From NCBI RefSeq assembly GCF_022133705.1, contig NZ_JAKNHJ010000002.1, positions 113,801 through 177,800 of the forward strand: DNA of 64,000 bases, written 5' to 3'. A program made the position numbers and the translations under genes. Position 1 is the stretch's first letter; the number at the start of each line of letters is the position of its first letter. Source of the DNA: Varibaculum cambriense. GTDB taxonomy: Bacteria; Actinomycetota; Actinomycetes; Actinomycetales; Actinomycetaceae. Shown in pieces: positions 28,385-37,070 of this stretch. The notes under the pieces were generated by a model, which was not told the DNA's origin, did not search any database, and saw only the letters and a list, made by a program, of their open reading frames with translations.

Positions 28385-28948
28385 ATGAGTACCCCTATGC
28401 AGATTCGTCAAGCTGAGACCGCCCGCGACATGTTAGATATTTTTGCGACTCGTCGCGCGGTTTTTCACCTGGAACAAGGCATCTCTTTGGATCGGGAAAT
28501 AGACGATATCGACTTCGCCCAGGGAACTATCCACCTTTTAGGCGAGGACGCCTCCGGCACTATCGCGGCCGCCAGAATCTCCCCGCCCAAAATTGGTATT
28601 CCTTCCGACCTGGCAGAAATGTTTCCCCAGCTGCCACGGGACACTATTACCGGGAAGCTAGGACGTTTTGCCGTACTGCCTGCCGCCCGCGGATGCGGTA
28701 ACGGTAAAGAACTGGTACTCGGTGCCGAACGTTTAGCGCTTAGTAATTGGGGGAGTTCCGAGGGCGGCGGAGTGGTGTTGTTGCAAGTCGCGGCGCAGGC
28801 TCCAGTAATCGGGTTCTATCAAAAACTCGGCTACCGGCTAGTTACTTCCCGCGACCCCTACCTGGATGCTGGAATCGAACACCGCGACCTGGTGAAGCTG
28901 GTGGAGCCGCAGGCCAGTGTGGTGCAGTTTCCCGGCCGTTGGCTTTAG
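28385..28948 (+). CDS. GNAT family N-acetyltransferase
   Basis: A 187-residue acetyltransferase of the GNAT fold. The acetyl-CoA-binding A motif is GRFAVLPAARGCGNGKELV near residues 96-114, and the B region ends in VIGFYQKLGYRLV. An EHRDLVKL strand follows. The substrate is unknown. It follows fixX by about 70 bp without a clear promoter, but its function does not obviously belong to the cai/fix pathway. A palindromic repeat element starts 3 bp after its stop codon and may serve as its terminator. Confidence 0.82.
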   Translation: MSTPMQIRQAETARDMLDIFATRRAVFHLEQGISLDREIDDIDFAQGTIHLLGEDASGTIAAARISPPKIGIPSDLAEMFPQLPRDTITGKLGRFAVLPAARGCGNGKELVLGAERLALSNWGSSEGGGVVLLQVAAQAPVIGFYQKLGYRLVTSRDPYLDAGIEHRDLVKLVEPQASVVQFPGRWL

Positions 28949-28951
28949 GCT

Positions 28952-29325
28952 GCGCGGGGGATTGGTTTTATCCGAGTGGGTGCGGTGGGCATAAGAATTC
29001 GGAAAATGCCTGCGGTCTTTTTCCGAATTCTTGGGCGGGAGGAAAAACCAATCCCCCGCGTATCCACGCCAGTCATTTGCGGTAGCGCGCTGCCTGTTGT
29101 GTCTTGGTGCGGGGCGGCTGGCTCGGTAAAAGCACTTCGGGGTTCTGTCACCGGCTTTGTAGGGGTGTCGCGAGGAGGAGGATTTTGCCTCCTGCCCAAA
29201 GAGTTAGAAAAGACTCCAGTCTTTTCTAACTCTTACGCCCACCTAGCCTAATCGGCATAAATCCTCCTCCCCGCTTTCGCTACTTAACGTGTCCCTCCCA
29301 CATCTTTTACCGGCCGCGGCTCGTG
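28952..29325. repeat. Composite palindromic repeat cluster, locus 3
   Basis: This fills the gap between the acetyltransferase and OPT genes. One 'A' palindrome spans 28952-29060, with outer arms GCGCGGGGGATTGGTTTT and AAAACCAATCCCCCGCG and inner arms AAGAATTCGGAAAA and TTTTCCGAATTCTT. A second, diverged 'A' at 29172-29273 has inner arms AAGAGTTAGAAAAGAC and GTCTTTTCTAACTCTT. The second lies between two halves of a 'B' element: GGCTCGGTAAAAGCAC near 29120 and CACATCTTTTACCGGCC near 29302. That arrangement suggests A was inserted into B. Confidence 0.8.
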
Positions 29326-29340
29326 TGCTTTGGAAATCCT

Positions 29341-31284
29341 CTAGGCAGAAGCCTGTTTCTTTGCGTAGCGGTAGCCCCAAAGCGCTATAGCGACGAAGAT
29401 AACCAGCCCGACCAGGGAGGACGTTCCTGACCAGGAATCAGGTACTATTGCCAGCGGCTCTCCGCTGCCAGTGCCTCCCACAATCGCAGCGTAAACCACG
29501 CCCCACAGGCTTTCCCCTACTATTAACCCGGTGGCGAGCAAAGTTCCCATTCGGGAAGCCGCCTCCGGATTCTTTCGAGTCTTAGCCCAGCGGTTAAAGA
29601 GAACTCCGCAGGTAGCGCCAACCGGAATCAAGATGGTGAGGGTGATAGGCAGATACATTCCCATCCCCACTGCGATTGGAGGCAGCGAGTAACGAGATGT
29701 GGTGTGCTTTAGAATCTCGTCTATTAAGATGATGGCCACCCCGATCAATGCTCCAAGACCCAGCAGACTCCAGTCAATATCGCCTCCAAAGACCCCTTTG
29801 GTAAGTTCAGCAATCAGAGACGCTTGCGGAGCAGCCAGCGCATTCTTGCCCGCACCAGGGGCTCCTTGAAATCCGAAAGCCGTGTTCATCAGCTGTAACA
29901 CCGGTGGAATTATTAAAGAGCCGAAACCTACCCCTATTATCAGCGCCACCTGCTGTTTCCAAGGGGTAGAGTTCACCAATTGACCGGTTTTAAGGTCTTG
30001 TAAGTTGTCGTTAGAAATAGTGGCAATACCAAATATGATTGCCGCCGTGAACAGGGTGTACGCGACAAGGGTCTTAGGGTCGGCACCGGCCGGAGTCGCT
30101 AGTTTAATTACCAGAGCCGTCAGAATTGCTACCAAGATTCCCACCCCAGAAACCGGGCTGTTTGACGAACCTATCAGTCCCGCCATATATCCGCAGACGC
30201 TGGCAACTGCGAGCCCAAGTGCCAAAATGAACACGATTGACAAGAAAATTAGTCCACCCGTGTGATGCTCTAAGGAACTGCCCCGCAAAAATAGCCACAA
30301 TAGAACCCCGATAGGAATCATTAAAGCTAAGGTGATACCGATAACCCAAGACGCTGGCAGGTCTCGTTCTTGTGGGGGGACAGTGAATCCACCTTTACGT
30401 TTACGAGACGCACTAATGGATTCGCGCATTCCTTGAAAAATCGGTCCAATAATTTTTAGGAACGTCCAAATCGCAGCGATAGCGATGGTGCCAGCGCCTA
30501 CGAAACGTACATCGGAAGCAAAAATTCCTTGCACGCCCTCGGCAATATCCCCGCTGCCGAGCTGACCAGAAGAGAAGTAAGGAAGCAGCACCCCATAGCT
30601 GATTAGCATGCCGCAAATCATGGCGATACCGACACCCAGACCTACCAAATGTCCAATCCCGATAAGCGCTAATGACAGGCTAGTTCCCACCATAGTGCCA
30701 CCCGCTCCCACTTTAAACGCGGTGGTGACAGAGGAAAGCGCGACTTTAAGATTAGTAAGCAAACTGAAAAATGCGGAAGAAATAGCTCCCCAAACGATCA
30801 CGTGCAGACCCCGGCGGTTGTCGGCGGCGCCTTCGCTAGTGTCCCCAACTTTTAGGACTTCCGCCGCCGCTACGCCCTCGGGAAAAGAAAGGTCAGAACC
30901 GGTTACGAGGGCGCGCCGCAAGGGAATAGAATAGGTAACCCCCAAAATCCCTCCCAGGGCGCATAAGAGGGCGGTAGTCCAATAGGGGAAGCCGGTCCAC
31001 CAGCCGACCATGATTAGGCCAGGTAGCACAAAAATGATTGCCGACAAGGTTCCGGCTGCCGAAGCAATGGTCTGTACGATGTTGTTTTCTTGCACGGTAT
31101 GATCTTTGAAATACCGCAAGATTGCCATGGAAATAACGGCCGCCGGAATTGAGGTGGCAAAAGTCAGCCCCACTTTTAACCCTAAATAAACATTTGCGGC
31201 TGTGAAGATTAAGGTGATGATTCCCCCGATAATCACTCCGCGAATAGTTAGTTCTTTTACTGCTGTTTTCGATTCAGTTGTCAT
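29341..31284 (-). CDS. OPT family oligopeptide/metal-chelate transporter
   Basis: A 647-residue, strongly hydrophobic protein of the oligopeptide transporter family, with roughly 14-16 membrane segments. The N-terminal pattern is typical of prokaryotic OPTs: RGVIIGGIITLIFTAANVYL, then GLKVGLTFATSIPAAVISM and NIVQTIASAAGTLSAIIFVLPG. Members carry peptides or metal-siderophore complexes driven by protons; the cargo here is unknown. The start has GGAG upstream. It is monocistronic and divergent from the SSS symporter across a 372-bp intergenic region. Confidence 0.9.
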   Translation of the reverse strand: MTTESKTAVKELTIRGVIIGGIITLIFTAANVYLGLKVGLTFATSIPAAVISMAILRYFKDHTVQENNIVQTIASAAGTLSAIIFVLPGLIMVGWWTGFPYWTTALLCALGGILGVTYSIPLRRALVTGSDLSFPEGVAAAEVLKVGDTSEGAADNRRGLHVIVWGAISSAFFSLLTNLKVALSSVTTAFKVGAGGTMVGTSLSLALIGIGHLVGLGVGIAMICGMLISYGVLLPYFSSGQLGSGDIAEGVQGIFASDVRFVGAGTIAIAAIWTFLKIIGPIFQGMRESISASRKRKGGFTVPPQERDLPASWVIGITLALMIPIGVLLWLFLRGSSLEHHTGGLIFLSIVFILALGLAVASVCGYMAGLIGSSNSPVSGVGILVAILTALVIKLATPAGADPKTLVAYTLFTAAIIFGIATISNDNLQDLKTGQLVNSTPWKQQVALIIGVGFGSLIIPPVLQLMNTAFGFQGAPGAGKNALAAPQASLIAELTKGVFGGDIDWSLLGLGALIGVAIILIDEILKHTTSRYSLPPIAVGMGMYLPITLTILIPVGATCGVLFNRWAKTRKNPEAASRMGTLLATGLIVGESLWGVVYAAIVGGTGSGEPLAIVPDSWSGTSSLVGLVIFVAIALWGYRYAKKQASA

Positions 31285-31656
31285 CGTAGGCCGATCTCCT
31301 TGGTCACATACGCCAAGTTCAGGATACGACCTGACGGGAGATTTAAAAAACGGGGTTAATACCTGACTTACGTGTATAAAATCGTTGTTTTTGTGGTTTG
31401 ATCAGGGGGTATGATGCTTTGAATATGCTTTGAGAGGCAGCGTGCAAATCAAGTTAGTTGTAAAACAAAAAGGAGGTTATAAACGAAACATCCACTAGCG
31501 GGTAAAGATGGAGAAAAAAATTAGTAAAACATACTTTTGTGGTGAGCTGGTCGCAGTATAGTGGCAGATAGCCGCCAAAGCCCGGGTGATTCCCCTCTCG
31601 GATAATCACCTAAGCTATGACGGGATAATAATGTCTTTTCTTATAAGGGGGAGGGA
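31285..31656. promoter_or_regulatory. Divergent regulatory region, OPT / SSS symporter
   Basis: A 372-bp gap between divergent transporter genes, A/T-rich in its centre. GGTGATT near 31585 and AATCACC near 31605 form a 7-bp inverted repeat with a 12-nt spacer, a possible operator about 45-70 bp before the symporter start. AAAGGAGG near 31470 is not followed by a usable start. I see no RNA gene. Confidence 0.4.
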
Positions 31657-33432
31657 ATGATCCACCCGATACTTATGCCCAATGAGGTAACTACCTTGAT
31701 TGAGCCCAAGTTTTACGACTATTTCCCAATTATTGTTTACTTCGCGTTTGTAGTGGCCGTTGGGTTCATGATGAAGCGAAAGGCCAGTTCATCTGATGAA
31801 TTCTTGACTGGTGGGCGTTCGTTACCAGCCTGGGTGACTGGTCTGGCTTTCGTGTCTGCCAACTTGGGCGCAGTTGAGATTATGGGAATGAGTGCTAACG
31901 GTGCACAATATGGTCTGCCCACGTTCCATTATTTTTGGCTGGGCGCGATCCCGGCAATGCTGTTCCTAGGTATTGTGATGATGCCGTTCTATTACGGTTC
32001 GAAAGTCCGCTCGGTTCCTGAGTTTATGCTTAAGCGGTACGGAACTGCCGCTCATCTAATCAACGGGCTTTCCTTTGCCCTCGCGCAGCTGCTAATCGCC
32101 GGGGTAAACCTGTATTTGCTAGGTAAAATCGTTAACGGAATGTTGGGAATCCCGTTATGGATTTCCCTGATTATTGCTGCGCTAATCGTGCTGACCTATA
32201 TCAGCATCGGCGGTCTGGCGGCCGCCATTTACAACGAAGTTTTGCAGTTCTTCGTGATTGTCGCCGCGCTACTGCCGGTGACTTTGATTGGCTTATATCG
32301 CGTAGGTGGCTATCGAGGATTAACCGAGAAAATCACCAAATGGGCAAATGAGGCCACTAATCCGGTGTATCAGGATCCGAATAACCAGCTGCATTCATGG
32401 CCGGGCACGCTATTGTCGGGCTTCAACTCGCCCGCAATGTCAATATTTGGCTTGGTTATGGGGTTAGGGTTTGTTTTGGCTTTCGGTTATTGGACCACAA
32501 ACTTCGTGGAAGTCCAACGGGCGATGGCTTCAGATTCGATTTCTGCCGCCCAAAAGACTCCGATTATTGGAACCTTCGTGAAAATGTTTATTCCATTCCT
32601 GGTGATTATCCCGGGTATGGTAGCTGGGGTATTGATTCCGGAAATTGTAAAGCTCAAGGGCGGGCCAGATTTTATGGGGGTAGGCGAGGAAGCGCTCGCG
32701 AACCTATCCTCTCACGTCCCGGCGGGTTATGAAGTCAGCTACAACGATGCCATGCTGCTCATGATGCGGGATTTGCTACCTAATGGTTTGCTTGGTTTGG
32801 CGATTGCCGGTTTGCTGGCTTCCTTTATGGCAGGGATGGCAGCGAACGTATCTGCTTTTAACACGGTGTTTACGGTTGATATTTATGAGGCCTATTTCAA
32901 ACCGAATGAATCCGATGAGCACTACCTGAAGGTGGGACGCAACGCCACTATTGTGGCCTGTACCGTCGCGGTATTTACTGCGTTGATTGCCTCCCTGTAC
33001 CCGAACATTATGGACTTGCTGCAGCAGTTGTTCTCTATGTTTAACGCGCCGCTGTTTGCCTGTTTTATTATCGGTATGCTCTGGAAACGGGCAACCCCCT
33101 CGGGAGGCTGGACCGGTTTGTTGTTTGGTACTTTAGCCGCGTTATTGGTTAACGTCTTGTGCTGGAACAAGATCTTAGAGCTGCCCGGCCAAGGCCAAGC
33201 GTTCATTGCTGCGGGCGCGGCCTTTGTAGTCGGCGTGCTGGTAAACGTGGTGGTTTCCCTGTTTACCAAACCCAAGGATTATGCAGAGTTGGAGGGCTTC
33301 GTTTGGTCGCTTACTCCTAAAGAACGCCGCGTTGACCCGAACTTACATAAGTTGCCGGTAATGCGCCGTCCTATTCCACTCGCGATAGTAGCCGGTGTGC
33401 TGGTGATCGCCTTGAATACGTTTTTCCACTAG
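31657..33432 (+). CDS. Sodium:solute symporter (SSS family, sugar-type)
   Basis: A 591-residue Na+-coupled symporter of the LeuT fold, with about 14 membrane helices. Family features are the N-terminal SSDEFLTGGRSLPAWVTGLAFVSANLGAVE segment, carrying the GGRS and SAN motifs, and YISIGGLAAAIYNEVLQFFV around the Na+ site. The Glu/Asn-rich N-terminal half resembles sugar (SGLT-like) symporters. The neighbours are a small membrane protein, a NahK-like sugar kinase and a beta-helix protein, which together favour a sugar or amino-sugar oligosaccharide as cargo. The start is well supported by GGGGGAGGG. Confidence 0.9.
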   Translation: MIHPILMPNEVTTLIEPKFYDYFPIIVYFAFVVAVGFMMKRKASSSDEFLTGGRSLPAWVTGLAFVSANLGAVEIMGMSANGAQYGLPTFHYFWLGAIPAMLFLGIVMMPFYYGSKVRSVPEFMLKRYGTAAHLINGLSFALAQLLIAGVNLYLLGKIVNGMLGIPLWISLIIAALIVLTYISIGGLAAAIYNEVLQFFVIVAALLPVTLIGLYRVGGYRGLTEKITKWANEATNPVYQDPNNQLHSWPGTLLSGFNSPAMSIFGLVMGLGFVLAFGYWTTNFVEVQRAMASDSISAAQKTPIIGTFVKMFIPFLVIIPGMVAGVLIPEIVKLKGGPDFMGVGEEALANLSSHVPAGYEVSYNDAMLLMMRDLLPNGLLGLAIAGLLASFMAGMAANVSAFNTVFTVDIYEAYFKPNESDEHYLKVGRNATIVACTVAVFTALIASLYPNIMDLLQQLFSMFNAPLFACFIIGMLWKRATPSGGWTGLLFGTLAALLVNVLCWNKILELPGQGQAFIAAGAAFVVGVLVNVVVSLFTKPKDYAELEGFVWSLTPKERRVDPNLHKLPVMRRPIPLAIVAGVLVIALNTFFH

Positions 33433-33446
33433 GGGAGGTAAGACAA

Positions 33447-33758
33447 ATGAAGCAAAAGAAGATCCACCTTTACGATATTCGAGTTGTTTGTGGCCTGGTG
33501 CTGGGGATTATCGGATTGTTCCTGATTGTGTGCGGTCTGGTAATTGAGCCGGCTACCGTTCCGGACTATGTGGAAAATAATCTAGAAGGAATAAATAACA
33601 CCCCGATTAATGCCAATATGTATTCCGGCGTAGGGCTACTGATTACTGCTCTGGTGTTCCTGGCCTGGACTTGGTTTAATCCCAGTGCCGGTATGGGGAA
33701 TCCGGATGAGGACACTAAACCCGCCCACGAGAACGTTACTTCGGGGGATCCGCGCTAG
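33447..33758 (+). CDS. Small two-helix membrane protein
   Basis: A 103-residue protein of no family I recognise. Two hydrophobic helices are visible, VVCGLVLGIIGLFLIVCGLV and YSGVGLLITALVFLAWTWF, with a short loop between and a hydrophilic, acidic C terminus. It has a strong GGGAGGT site 14 bp after the symporter stop, so it is translated with the symporter and is likely an accessory subunit. A strong hairpin ends the pair. Confidence 0.75.
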   Translation: MKQKKIHLYDIRVVCGLVLGIIGLFLIVCGLVIEPATVPDYVENNLEGINNTPINANMYSGVGLLITALVFLAWTWFNPSAGMGNPDEDTKPAHENVTSGDPR

Positions 33759-33781
33759 TAATCAGTTTGTTTACCCCTTCC

Positions 33782-33831
33782 AAGAGCGAGCACGCAATGT
33801 AGGCATAGAGCATGGTTGCGTGCTCGCTCTT
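33782..33831 (+). terminator. Strong terminator after the symporter pair
   Basis: A perfect 16-bp stem: AAGAGCGAGCACGCAA at 33782-33797 and its complement at 33816-33831, with an 18-nt loop and T-rich 3' end. It sits 24 bp after the small membrane protein, separating the transport genes from the kinase gene. Confidence 0.85.
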
Positions 33832-33912
33832 TGAAAACGGTGAAAAGTCGGGCGGTAATATTGTTGCGGGGTCTGTCATGGCTGATTGGCCAACGGTAGC
33901 TAAAGGAACTAG

Positions 33913-35031
33913 ATGATGCAGGATTTACAAGTTGCGCAGGTGCGTCGGGCGGTTGAAAACTTTCGGGTTAAAGGTGATTTCCTTACCGCTACCCCTTACG
34001 GTTCGGGACACATCAACGAGACTTTATTGGCCAAATGTCGCCTGGAAGACGGCAGCGAACTGCCACTGACTTTGCAGCGTATTAATACTGATATTTTTAC
34101 TAATCCCGTGCAGTTAATGGAAAACGTTGCGGCAGTTACCGAGTTCTTACGGGAACGTATCCAACAGGAGGGGGGCAATCCAGATCGGGAGACGCTGCGA
34201 ATAATCCGCACATTTGACGGATACCCTTGTTACCACGATCCGGATGGGAACTGGTGGCGGATGTACAGCTATATTGACAATGCTTTCACCCTAGATTTGA
34301 TTGAGGATCCGCAAGATTTTTATCAGTCTGGTTTAGCTTTCGGCAGTTTTCAGCGTCGCCTGGCGGATTTCCCAGCAGATTCTTTACATGAAGTGATTCC
34401 GCGCTTCCATGACACTGTTGACCGCTTCGCTCAGTTTGAGCAGGCGATAGCTCTTGATCCTTTAGGGCGCGCCAACCAAGTTGGGGAAGATATTGACTTT
34501 TATCGCCGATACGAACATTTGGCGCACGCATTTGCTGATCTACAAAAAGCAGGAAAGCTACCTTTGCGGGTAACCCATAATGATACCAAGCTAAACAATG
34601 TACTAATTGATGCGGACACCGGTAAAGCAATCGCGGTTATTGATTTGGATACCGTGATGCCAGGACTGGCGATAAATGATTTCGGGGATTCGATTCGTTT
34701 CGGAGCTTCTACTGGTGCGGAGGACGAGACTGACCTTACTAGAGTGTCGTGTTCTATGGAGCTGTTTACCGCGTTTACTAAAGGGTTCTTAGAGGGCGTA
34801 CAAGGAAGGTTAACTGATTTAGAGATTGAGTTGCTTCCTCTGGGTGCCCAGGTGATGACCTATGAATGCGGAATGCGGTTTTTGACTGATTATCTGCTGG
34901 GGGATAAATACTTTAAGATTCACCGCCCAGAACACAATTTGGATCGATCTCGTACCCAGGCCAAACTGGTTCGTGATATGGAAAGTAAATTCTCGATGAT
35001 GCAACAGATAGTTGCGGAAAACGCCGCCTAG
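33913..35031 (+). CDS. NahK-like N-acetylhexosamine kinase family phosphotransferase
   Basis: A 372-residue phosphotransferase of the aminoglycoside-kinase fold. The catalytic segment VTHNDTKLNNVLID and the following VIDLDTVMPGLAINDFGDSIRFGAST closely match bifidobacterial N-acetylhexosamine 1-kinase NahK, which phosphorylates GlcNAc/GalNAc at C1 in the lacto-N-biose/galacto-N-biose pathway. No GLNBP phosphorylase or uridylyltransferase is nearby, so the pathway role is less certain than the fold. The start follows AAAGGAA. It precedes the beta-helix protein by 99 bp and comes after the symporter genes. Confidence 0.8.
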   Translation: MMQDLQVAQVRRAVENFRVKGDFLTATPYGSGHINETLLAKCRLEDGSELPLTLQRINTDIFTNPVQLMENVAAVTEFLRERIQQEGGNPDRETLRIIRTFDGYPCYHDPDGNWWRMYSYIDNAFTLDLIEDPQDFYQSGLAFGSFQRRLADFPADSLHEVIPRFHDTVDRFAQFEQAIALDPLGRANQVGEDIDFYRRYEHLAHAFADLQKAGKLPLRVTHNDTKLNNVLIDADTGKAIAVIDLDTVMPGLAINDFGDSIRFGASTGAEDETDLTRVSCSMELFTAFTKGFLEGVQGRLTDLEIELLPLGAQVMTYECGMRFLTDYLLGDKYFKIHRPEHNLDRSRTQAKLVRDMESKFSMMQQIVAENAA

Positions 35032-35130
35032 ATTACCTGGGTGGTTCAGACTGTTTGGTTAACGGAAGGCTGTAAACAGACCCGGTAGTTAGATACAGTA
35101 ATGGTTCTACCTATAGATACAGAGAGGCGC

Positions 35131-36840
35131 ATGATGAAGGCGGTAGCGGGCAGGGATTACTATGTCTCTGATAGTTGCGGAAATGATAATAACTCAGGAA
35201 CCAGTTGTGAACAGCCATTTAAATCCTTGGCGAAAATAAACGATATTAAACTCCAGCCGGGCGATAGGGTTTTGTTGAAACGAGGAGACACCTGGAACGG
35301 TCAGGCTCTCCGTATTAAGAGTGGTTCTGCCGGATCTGCACAGGCACCTATTGAAATCAAACCTTATGGTGAGGGGAACGCGCGTCCAGTAATTAACGCT
35401 AACGGGCAGGGACGGTGGTACCAGGATTATCACGCCAGTATTGAGCTGCATCGCAATAAAGCAGAAATCTCTAGTGCGGTACTCCTCAAAGATGTTAATT
35501 ATTTGGAGATTTCTGGTTTGGAAGTGACCAATGACCGGGAAATGAATCCCGATGCTGATCCGAAAGAGTTTAACGACGGTTTAGCACTGGATCGTACGGG
35601 AATAGCCGGCATTGCCGAGGATGGGCCTATGCGGCACATTGTGGTCTCGGATATGTATGTTCACGATGTCGACGGCAATATCTACGATAAACACCTGGCT
35701 AATGGCGGTATTTATTTCATTGCTCACTATCCCCAATCGGGAAAACCGGCGACTGCAGAAGAGGAAATTGCGCGTTTTGATGATTTGCAGATACTGAATA
35801 ACCGGGTAGAAGATGTTAGTCGTTGGGGGATAGCTGCAGGTTACACTGCCTATCAAAATCTAATTGATCAACCGCAAGATGGCCCAATTCCCGATGAGGT
35901 TATCGCAAAATATGGTTCTAGTCGGGTAGTGATTCGCGGCAATTATGTTAGGGACGCAGGTGGAGATGCGATCACTACTATGTATTGCGATCGCCCTTTG
36001 ATTGAATACAACGTTTCTGAGGGAGCCGCCAAGTTCATTAACGACTCCGACTATTTATATCCCTGCAATATCGAGGGACCGCAGGAGTCTGACTGGGGTC
36101 GGGTAGCCGCCGCGATCTGGCCTTGGCGCTGTAAGAATGCGATTTTTCAATACAATGAGGCCTACAATACCAGCAACGCATATAACGGGAATGGAGATGG
36201 CCAACCTTGGGATGCTGACTATGGTGACGGAACCATCTACCAGTACAACTATTCCTATGGCAATAGCGGTGCCACCATTATGTTTTGCGAAAAAGGTTCC
36301 CTACATAACGTATTTCGCTACAACATTGCCCATAGTGACGGGCGTGGGGCTTTAGATTTATCGGGACAAATTGATGCCCATGTTTATAACAATACTTTTA
36401 TCCTCGCGAGTGGTTCTAGCGTGATTACCAGGGGAGATGCGCCGGCGATAATAGAAAATAATATCTTCTATAAGCCGGACGGGGTTACACAGGTAACTGA
36501 GAACTGGGAGGCAGGAAACCAGACCTATGACTACAACTTGTATTATAACTTTTCTTCATTGCCTGAAGATCTACATAAACAAGTAGTCGCCGCGAGGTCT
36601 GCGCTATTATGCGACGACTCGGCAGTTCCTATTGCAGCTGACCGCAAGGCGCGCCCTCATGACGGTTCTACTAGTAGTACCGTTTTTGATGGTTTCAAGC
36701 CGGCTGCTGATTCTGCAGCTATCCACGCGGGGAAACCGATTGTAGATGCCAACGGCTGCCCGGTAGAAAAGGACTTCTTAGGTAACCCTGTTGCGGGTCG
36801 TCCCACAATCGGTGCCATTGAAGCTGTTAGTAACAAGTAA
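35131..36840 (+). CDS. Right-handed parallel beta-helix protein, putative glycosidase
   Basis: About 569 residues of beta-helix architecture. The opening DYYVSDSCGNDNNSGTS, then PFKSLAKINDIKLQPGDRVL, is the usual start of such proteins, and repeated Asn-rich turns (ILNNRVEDV, VIRGNYVRDAGG, VYNNTFIL, IIENNIFYK) form the coils. Many relatives are secreted polysaccharide lyases or glycoside hydrolases. Here no signal peptide is visible, so it may act in the cytosol on an imported oligosaccharide. The ATG pair at 35131/35134 is chosen because GAGAGG lies just upstream; an ATG at 35101 has none. The exact reaction is unknown. Confidence 0.75.
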   Translation: MMKAVAGRDYYVSDSCGNDNNSGTSCEQPFKSLAKINDIKLQPGDRVLLKRGDTWNGQALRIKSGSAGSAQAPIEIKPYGEGNARPVINANGQGRWYQDYHASIELHRNKAEISSAVLLKDVNYLEISGLEVTNDREMNPDADPKEFNDGLALDRTGIAGIAEDGPMRHIVVSDMYVHDVDGNIYDKHLANGGIYFIAHYPQSGKPATAEEEIARFDDLQILNNRVEDVSRWGIAAGYTAYQNLIDQPQDGPIPDEVIAKYGSSRVVIRGNYVRDAGGDAITTMYCDRPLIEYNVSEGAAKFINDSDYLYPCNIEGPQESDWGRVAAAIWPWRCKNAIFQYNEAYNTSNAYNGNGDGQPWDADYGDGTIYQYNYSYGNSGATIMFCEKGSLHNVFRYNIAHSDGRGALDLSGQIDAHVYNNTFILASGSSVITRGDAPAIIENNIFYKPDGVTQVTENWEAGNQTYDYNLYYNFSSLPEDLHKQVVAARSALLCDDSAVPIAADRKARPHDGSTSSTVFDGFKPAADSAAIHAGKPIVDANGCPVEKDFLGNPVAGRPTIGAIEAVSNK

Positions 36841-37020
36841 ACACGCTGATAGTGGCTTGTTGGTAGTGAATGCCTGGAGTCGATAATCCTTATCTGATTA
36901 GCGGATCGACAGAAGGAAATGTTGGTAACGCGCCAGTTAACCCCTAGGGTGACGCGAAGGCGCATCCAAATTTTTCTACAAATACCCTTGCGAGAGCGGA
37001 GGAGGTGTGTTAGCTTTATT

Positions 37021-37040
37021 TTACGCAAACGTTTGCGTAA
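37021..37040. promoter_or_regulatory. LacI-family operator, perfect 20-bp palindrome
   Basis: TTACGCAAAC at 37021-37030 is followed directly by its exact complement GTTTGCGTAA at 37031-37040. The central CG flanked by AAA/TTT is the LacI/GalR signature. It lies 30 bp before the nucleoside hydrolase start, overlapping or just downstream of a plausible promoter (TTGCGA near 36986, TAGCTT near 37009). The operon encodes its own LacI regulator. Confidence 0.8.
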
Positions 37041-37070
37041 CGATTTAAGAATCGCTCTAAGGAGACAAAG

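Noticed and set aside
31508-31561. Possible 17-residue leader peptide (MEKKISKTYFCGELVAV)
   Set aside because: No ribosome site and no attenuator hairpin following it.
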